Source: Microvirga ossetica
GTDB lineage: Bacteria > Pseudomonadota > Alphaproteobacteria > Rhizobiales > Beijerinckiaceae
Reading direction: 5' to 3'
Length of the DNA stretch: 64,000 bases
NCBI RefSeq assembly: GCF_002741015.1
Contig: NZ_CP016620.1
Coordinates: forward strand, 529,710 to 593,709
A program made the translations under genes and the position numbers. A model generated the notes under the pieces. It saw only the letters and a program-made list of their open reading frames with translations, ran no database searches and was not told where the DNA came from. This document shows positions 59,611-64,000 of this stretch, piece after piece; positions within the stretch are counted from its first letter, which is position 1; every line of letters begins with the position of its first letter.

Positions 59611-61270
59611 TTGTTGACAAAGCCGGCTGCGGCTGGCTTCCTCCTCATGGGGCTGTCCAAGGCACCTTCGCTCGTGTCCGGCGAGTATCGGGCATTCTAC
59701 GACCAGCTCGCCGCCACGCCGAGGCCGGAGGGAACATGGTTCACGCTGTGGAACCCCGACGGCCAGATACTCAACACCTTGCGGCCGTTCGGAAGTCCGC
59801 TCCCGAGGCGCACGGACTACAGGCAGTTCGATGATGCCTGGGCCAGGGTCCGCGACAGGGGCATCAGCGTGTCCAGCCGTGCTTTCTCTCCGGTGGCCAA
59901 CACACCCATCATTGCAGTGGCCACTCGGATCGACGGTTCCGACGGGCGCATGAAGGGGGTCCTTTCGGTCAACCTCCCCGAGGCCAGGATCGCCGCGTCC
60001 CTCCGGGACAAGTCTCTTCCGGATGGTTGGGTGACGACGGTGTTCGACCGCAACCGGATGCCTGCGGCCTCCAGTGGCGATGGTCCGGAATCCTCCGTTG
60101 GCATGCCGACGGCGCTCCAGGAGCGGCTGCGCTCCCCCGAAGCGCCAGCGGACGGGACAGTTTACGATCCCGCCTCGGGAACCTTCTTCGCCTATCGCGC
60201 CTCCCGGACCACCGACTTCGTGACCGCGACGGCCGTCTCCGCCGCCCTGATCGAGGCTCCCGTCACGGAGGCGCGCCGGAGGATCACCTGGGCTGGCCTT
60301 GCGCTGCTCCTCGCGGGAGGCGCTGTCGGTCTGGCGGTCGCTCGCCAGGTCGGACCCATCGAGACCTCCGCAACAGAGTCCGCACGCAAGCTGCGTTTGG
60401 CGGAAGCCCGCTACGCCAGCCTGTGGCACGATACGTCCGAAAGCCTTTTTATCGTAACGGTCGCTCCCGACGGGCGCTTCGTGTTCGAAGGGCTGAACCC
60501 GGCGCATGAACAGGCCACGGGGCTCTCCCTCGTGGCCATCGCCGGCAAGGAGCCATGGGAGTGCCTGCCGCCCGAAACCGCCGCGGCCGTGACGGCCCGT
60601 TACCGGACATGCCTCGAGACCGGACAGCCATGGATCTACGACGAAGTCCTCGATCTCCCCAGCGGCCGACGGTACTGGCAGACGTGCCTGGCACCTGTTC
60701 GCGATCCGGAGACCGGACGGATCGTCACGCTGGTCGGGACGGCGCGCGACGTGACCGCCGACAGGGAGGCCCGCGAACAGGTCGAGCGCAGCCAGCGGTT
60801 GCTCCAGGCCACCGTGGACGCGCTTGCCGCCCATGTCGCCATCCTCGACGGGACCGGGACCATCATCGCGGTCAACCGGGCCTGGCGGTCGTTCGGCCAG
60901 GCCAATGGCTACGCCGATCCAGACCACGGGATCGGGATCGACTACCGTGAGTCCAGCCGTGTCGCCGCCTTGGGCGGGGCGCGGGCTGCGGCCGTGGTGA
61001 GGGGCCTTACGTCCCTGCTCGACGGCGATCGTCACGAGTTCCGGTCGAGCTATCGCGGCGGCGACCGCTTCTTCCAGATGACGGCCGCCCGGTTCACGCA
61101 CGACGGCGGAACCTACGTCGTCGTTGCGCACGAGGATGTCACCGAACTCATGGCGGCGCGCCAGGATGCACGGGACACCGCCCGCCGCCTGCTGTCGCTC
61201 CAGGAGGAGGAACGCCAGCGCATCGCGGCCGACCTGCACGACACCACCGCCCAGCACCTGGCCGCGGCCA
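59611..61270 (+). pseudogene. PAS-domain sensor histidine kinase, truncated at both ends
   Basis: The frame holds the latter part of a dCache-like extracellular domain (EYRAFYDQLAATPRPEGTWF, NTLRPFGSPLPRRTDYRQFD), a span (ITWAGLALLLAGGAVGLAVA), two PAS domains and the start of a HisKA_3 domain with EEERQRIAADLHDTTAQHLA. At about 61270 it leaves the family (ANPRWSGSAAKRYG) and the HATPase domain is missing. Upstream, the first membrane span and start are missing as well; a TTG at 59611 is only the first possible codon. The break coincides with the 3' end of the isomerase gene at 61312. Confidence 0.7.
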
Positions 61271-61311
61271 ACCCGCGCTGGAGCGGCTCGGCAGCAAAGC
61301 GGTACGGAGCG

Positions 61312-62166
61312 TTAGACGGCAGCAACCACTTCCTCGAAGCCAGGAAGGATGCGGGCCATGATCTGCTCCCCCGGTAGCGCGTCCAGAGCGCTTGAGAAGA
61401 TTTCCGGCCCAACGGACGGGATGTGATCGTGCTTGGCAAGCAGGGCCAGGATTTCCCGGTTGGGGATTTCACCTTCGCCGATCGGCACGCGGTTGAACAG
61501 GCAATCGCGTGCCATTGTGCGGTCAGGTGGGCAGACGAGAGCACCGTCGGCAATCTGGACAGTATCGATGACACCGACAGGAATTTCAGCGAACAGCGCG
61601 TCATTTCGGCCTCCTCGCACGTAGTGCCAGGTGTCAAAGACGATGCCGCTGTTGGCGCGGCCCGCTCCCTTCACGATCCGCCACGCCTCCTCGAATGTCC
61701 GGAGTCCCCAGAGGGGCATGGCTTCAATCGTGCATCCCATGCCGGCTTTCGCCGCTCGATCGCAGATGGCGCCGAAATGGTCGATCAGTTCGCCCATGCC
61801 GTAGCGGTCGGCTGGAAAGGTCCCGATGAGGTGAATTTTGTCGACCTCCAGGGACTCGGCAACGCGGAAGAAGGCATCGGGCGATCGATCGAGATAGGGC
61901 AGGATGTCTGCATCCTCATTCACTGGCCGCCAATCCGGTACCCAACTGGTCAAGGGGTCGAGGTAGCTTAGCCTTACCCCGTTATCGGCCGCTATTCGAC
62001 GCTGATCGGCGGCGCTGAGGCCGGAGGCGACCGTCTGATCGAAGTCAACCGGCGAAGTGCTCAACCAGCCAAATCCGGCTTTGCTGGTTAGCTCCACACG
62101 CTGCCGAAAGGGAATGCTCCGGACTTGCGAGAGCCACATGACACGTTTTTCGCGCGGGAAATGCAT
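61312..62166 (-). CDS. Sugar phosphate isomerase/epimerase-like TIM barrel protein
   Basis: 284 residues of the xylose-isomerase-like/AP-endonuclease family 2 fold. Metal-ligand motifs: CTIEAMPLWG (Glu), SGIVFDTWHYVRGGRND (Asp and His) and IDTVQIADG. The N terminus, MHFPREKRVMWLSQVRSIPF, at ATG 62166 has GAGGA eight bases upstream; the frame extends to 62241 but that part is unlikely. Relatives isomerise sugars or polyols in catabolic loci. It is divergent from a LysR regulator, which probably controls it. Substrate unknown. Confidence 0.8.
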   Translation of the reverse strand: MHFPREKRVMWLSQVRSIPFRQRVELTSKAGFGWLSTSPVDFDQTVASGLSAADQRRIAADNGVRLSYLDPLTSWVPDWRPVNEDADILPYLDRSPDAFFRVAESLEVDKIHLIGTFPADRYGMGELIDHFGAICDRAAKAGMGCTIEAMPLWGLRTFEEAWRIVKGAGRANSGIVFDTWHYVRGGRNDALFAEIPVGVIDTVQIADGALVCPPDRTMARDCLFNRVPIGEGEIPNREILALLAKHDHIPSVGPEIFSSALDALPGEQIMARILPGFEEVVAAV

Positions 62167-62274
62167 TTTCGGAGTCCTCAGAAGCATGGGAATGCAGTGG
62201 CACCAGGTGTACACTGAGGACTTGAGCGCTACTACTACCATCGGTGGAACAACTCAGTCGCGCTGGATTCTACA
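62167..62274. promoter_or_regulatory. Divergent promoter region, isomerase / LysR regulator
   Basis: 108 bases between the two start codons, the typical arrangement for LysR autoregulation and control of the divergent target. A precise T-N11-A site was not assigned. Confidence 0.45.
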
Positions 62275-63195
62275 ATGCCTTCGCCGGATCCGCTCAATGG
62301 CATTATCGTCTTCGTGACCGCAGTCCGCGCCCGCAGTTTCACGGTCGCGGCCGAGCGTCTCGGCATCAGCAAGTCCGCCGTCGGCAAGAGCGTCGCCCGC
62401 CTGGAAGATCGTCTGGACGCAAAACTGTTCTACAGGACCACGCGGAAACTGAGTCTGACGGCTGACGGGGAGGCGTTTTATCAAACATGTTCGGAGGCAA
62501 TCGAGGAAATCTTGGCAGCCGAAGGTGCTCTCGCTGCAAGGGACACTGCCCCGACCGGTCGCATGCGCATAGACATGCCGGCAGCCTTTGGGCGACGCAT
62601 TCTGCTGCCCGTGTTGCTCGATATCGCGCGCCCTCATTCCGCCCTGCACCTCACCTTGAGTTTCAGCGATCGGATTATCGACCCGGTTGCCGAGGGGATC
62701 GATCTGGTCGTACGTTTCGGTGAGGTGGCAGATCAGGCTGGCCTGGTCATGCGAAAACTGACAAGCCAAAGGCTCTGCATCTGCGGGTCGCCTGCCTATC
62801 TGGCTGCTCAAGGCGTGCCAAAAGACCTCGTCGAGGTGAGTCAGCATCGCTGCATCGTCAACCTCAGGCGGGACACGCCTTTCTTTTGGCGAGTGCTTGA
62901 AAACGGAGTGCCGGGGCGTATCACGCCGCCCGCAACTCACGAAGTGGGTGACGGTGATGCGATTGTCGGTCTGACGCTTGCAGGCTTTGGCCTGTCTCAA
63001 ATGCCAATGTCCTTGGTGAGTCGATACCTGGCAAGCGGGGAGCTGATTTCAGTGCTGGAATCCTTTTCGCAAGTGATGGTGCCGATCCATGTCCTCTGGC
63101 CCCAGACCCGACATCTCATGCCGCGGGTCCGCTACGTGGTGGATGAACTTGTCAAAAGAGCTGCCCGAGGCGAACTGGATACAGACGAGACATAG
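62275..63195 (+). CDS. LysR-family transcriptional regulator
   Basis: 306 residues. The N-terminal helix-turn-helix is clear (FVTAVRARSFTVAAERLGIS, KSAVGKSVARLEDRLDAKLF, then TRKLSLTADGEAFY) and the C-terminal LysR substrate domain is intact (GRMRIDMPAAFGRRILLPVL, EGIDLVVRFGEV, GLTLAGFGLSQMP). It is of the CrgA/DhcR-like subgroup. It begins at ATG 62275 and is divergent from the isomerase gene, its likely target. Confidence 0.88.
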   Translation: MPSPDPLNGIIVFVTAVRARSFTVAAERLGISKSAVGKSVARLEDRLDAKLFYRTTRKLSLTADGEAFYQTCSEAIEEILAAEGALAARDTAPTGRMRIDMPAAFGRRILLPVLLDIARPHSALHLTLSFSDRIIDPVAEGIDLVVRFGEVADQAGLVMRKLTSQRLCICGSPAYLAAQGVPKDLVEVSQHRCIVNLRRDTPFFWRVLENGVPGRITPPATHEVGDGDAIVGLTLAGFGLSQMPMSLVSRYLASGELISVLESFSQVMVPIHVLWPQTRHLMPRVRYVVDELVKRAARGELDTDET

Positions 63196-63203
63196 TTATT
63201 GGT

Positions 63204-63230
63204 TCCATAGACGCCCTTCCGCGAAATTGA
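63204..63230 (+). repeat. TTCCATACTGG dispersed repeat, degenerate copy
   Basis: TTCCATAGACGCCC then TTCCGCGAAATTG, nine bases after the LysR stop codon. Confidence 0.5.
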
Positions 63231-63254
63231 ACCAAAATCTCGGAAGGTCCGAAA

Positions 63255-63290
63255 CTGGCACGAGGCAGACGAAAGCCGAACTTCCGCAGT
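63255..63290 (+). repeat. Dispersed short repeat copy
   Basis: Identical over 36 bases to 23598-23633, and weaker similarity continues for about 50 more bases on the right. Confidence 0.65.
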
Positions 63291-63527
63291 CGTAGGGTCA
63301 ACTGACTTTCATATGAAGACGCTTAATGGCTTAGTTTGACCGCTGCTGACCATAAGGGCAGTCGATCCTTGACCGTCCGGCAAACGGACGCCGCAGGGAT
63401 CGGACAGGGGCCGGGCCAGTCTCCCTGTCTCGCAGGACAGCTCAGGTATTGCCCAAGGCGGTTTCATGGTTTTCCCTAGATCCGACGCTTGGTGGGTTCG
63501 GTAGAATCGAGGGTCTGAGGGAAGGAC

Positions 63528-63960
63528 ATGACGCGCATCCTGATCGCCGACGACCATGACGTGATCCGCACCGGGCTCCGCGCCATCCTGAGCGGCCAAT
63601 CCGGATGGACGGTCGTCGCCGAGGCCGAGGACGGTCGGCAGGTAGTCGACCTCGCCGTCGAGACCCAGCCGGATGTCGCCATCCTCGACTGTCAGCTTCC
63701 CGTCTTGAGCGGCGTCGACGCGACCCGCGAGATCCGGTCGTGCCAGCCCCAGACCGAGGTGCTGATCTTCACCATGCAGGAGAGCGAGCCTCTGCTGCGC
63801 GAGCTGCTCGAGGCTGGGGCACGCGGCTATCTGCTCAAGTCCGATGCCAGGCAGTTCCTGATCGCGGCGGTGGCGGCGCTGGCGCAGCACAACCCGTTCT
63901 TCACCAGTGGCGTCTCGGAAACCCTGCTGACTGCCTATCTGTCCAGGGGGCCTGCCTGCG
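63528..63960 (+). pseudogene. NarL-type response regulator interrupted by IS21
   Basis: GGGAAGG precedes ATG 63528. The receiver is complete: MTRILIADDHDVIRTGLRAI, phosphoacceptor Asp in PDVAILDCQLPVLSG, Thr in VLIFTMQES and Lys in GYLLKSDAR. After about 144 codons (SETLLTAYLSRGPAC) the frame runs into the left end of an IS21 element at 63961, so the LuxR-type DNA-binding domain is cut off. NarL-type regulators pair with HisKA_3 kinases, so its partner was probably the truncated kinase at 59611. Confidence 0.85.
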
Positions 63961-64000
63961 TGAGAACGGCGGTGCAAAATTTGACCACGGTAGCGGCGGG
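63961..64000 (+). mobile_element. Left end of a second IS21 copy, cut by the window edge
   Basis: These 40 bases are identical to 55593-55632, the left end of the complete IS21 element. The rest lies beyond the window. Confidence 0.85.

Larger units (their letters stand above)
63196..63527. other. Intergenic region with two repeats
   Basis: It carries a degenerate TTCCATACTGG repeat (63204-63230) and the dispersed repeat at 63255-63290. A minus-strand frame across 63309-63977 is a shadow of the response regulator. The promoter of the regulator should be near 63450-63510. Confidence 0.35.

Noticed and set aside
59395..61257. 620-codon minus-strand frame opposite the PAS kinase
   Set aside because: High-GC antisense shadow; the plus strand carries recognisable PAS and HisKA_3 motifs.
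1..64000. CRISPR array
   Set aside because: No regularly spaced direct repeats with unique spacers and no cas gene were seen; the repeats found are irregularly spaced and intergenic.

Overview
The window looks like an accessory, transposon-rich stretch of a GC-rich alphaproteobacterial genome of the order Hyphomicrobiales, most like Methylobacteriaceae (Microvirga or Methylobacterium). I infer this from four DUF6894-type small proteins, an alphaproteobacterial porin, an IHF-beta-like protein, LuxR regulators with a degenerate receiver, and class III cyclases fused to TolB-like and TPR domains. No rRNA and no complete tRNA is present. Many genes are frameshifted, truncated or cut by insertion sequences, which suggests a plasmid or a genomic island.

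Layout. 0-5.5 kb: an IS701-type transposase cut by the window edge, then two divergent cyclase/TolB/TPR genes. 5.5-12.6 kb: a methyltransferase remnant, a DUF6894 gene, a PLP-dependent decarboxylase, a DUF3597 gene, an ISNCY-type transposase, and the right end of an integrated element (hypothetical gene, tyrosine integrase, and a 3' tRNA-Lys fragment that is the likely attachment site). 12.7-16.6 kb: a CoiA-like gene, a metallophosphatase and several remnants. 17.1-23.5 kb: an operon with a small protein, an FMN reductase and a complete five-gene peptide/nickel-type ABC importer. 24-25.8 kb: an acetamidase/formamidase and a DUF1612-type fragment.

26.2-30.7 kb and 42.8-48.1 kb each hold the same four-gene signalling module: a sensor kinase with a periplasmic substrate-binding-like domain, a receiver-only regulator, a FixJ/LuxR-type response regulator and an AraC-type regulator. 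Both copies carry the same 18-bp palindrome (ATTGTCC-CTGA-GGACAAT type) at equivalent positions, which I infer to be the operator. A 726-bp block across the two regulators is identical between copies apart from one base, while the flanking kinase and AraC genes have diverged. This points to gene conversion.

Between the modules lie a porin, envelope and secreted small proteins, an S24-like repressor flanked by palindromes, and many short genes separated by a dispersed repeat always in the same orientation. 48-55.5 kb holds small hypothetical genes, a LuxR regulator, a decayed DUF1194 gene, remnants of a type III restriction enzyme and of a YgjP-like metallopeptidase, and an IHF-beta-like gene. 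55.6-58.1 kb is a complete IS21-family element. 58.2-64 kb has small genes, a sensor kinase truncated at both ends, a sugar-isomerase-like gene divergent from a LysR regulator, and a NarL-type response regulator interrupted at 63961 by the left end of a second copy of the same IS21 element.
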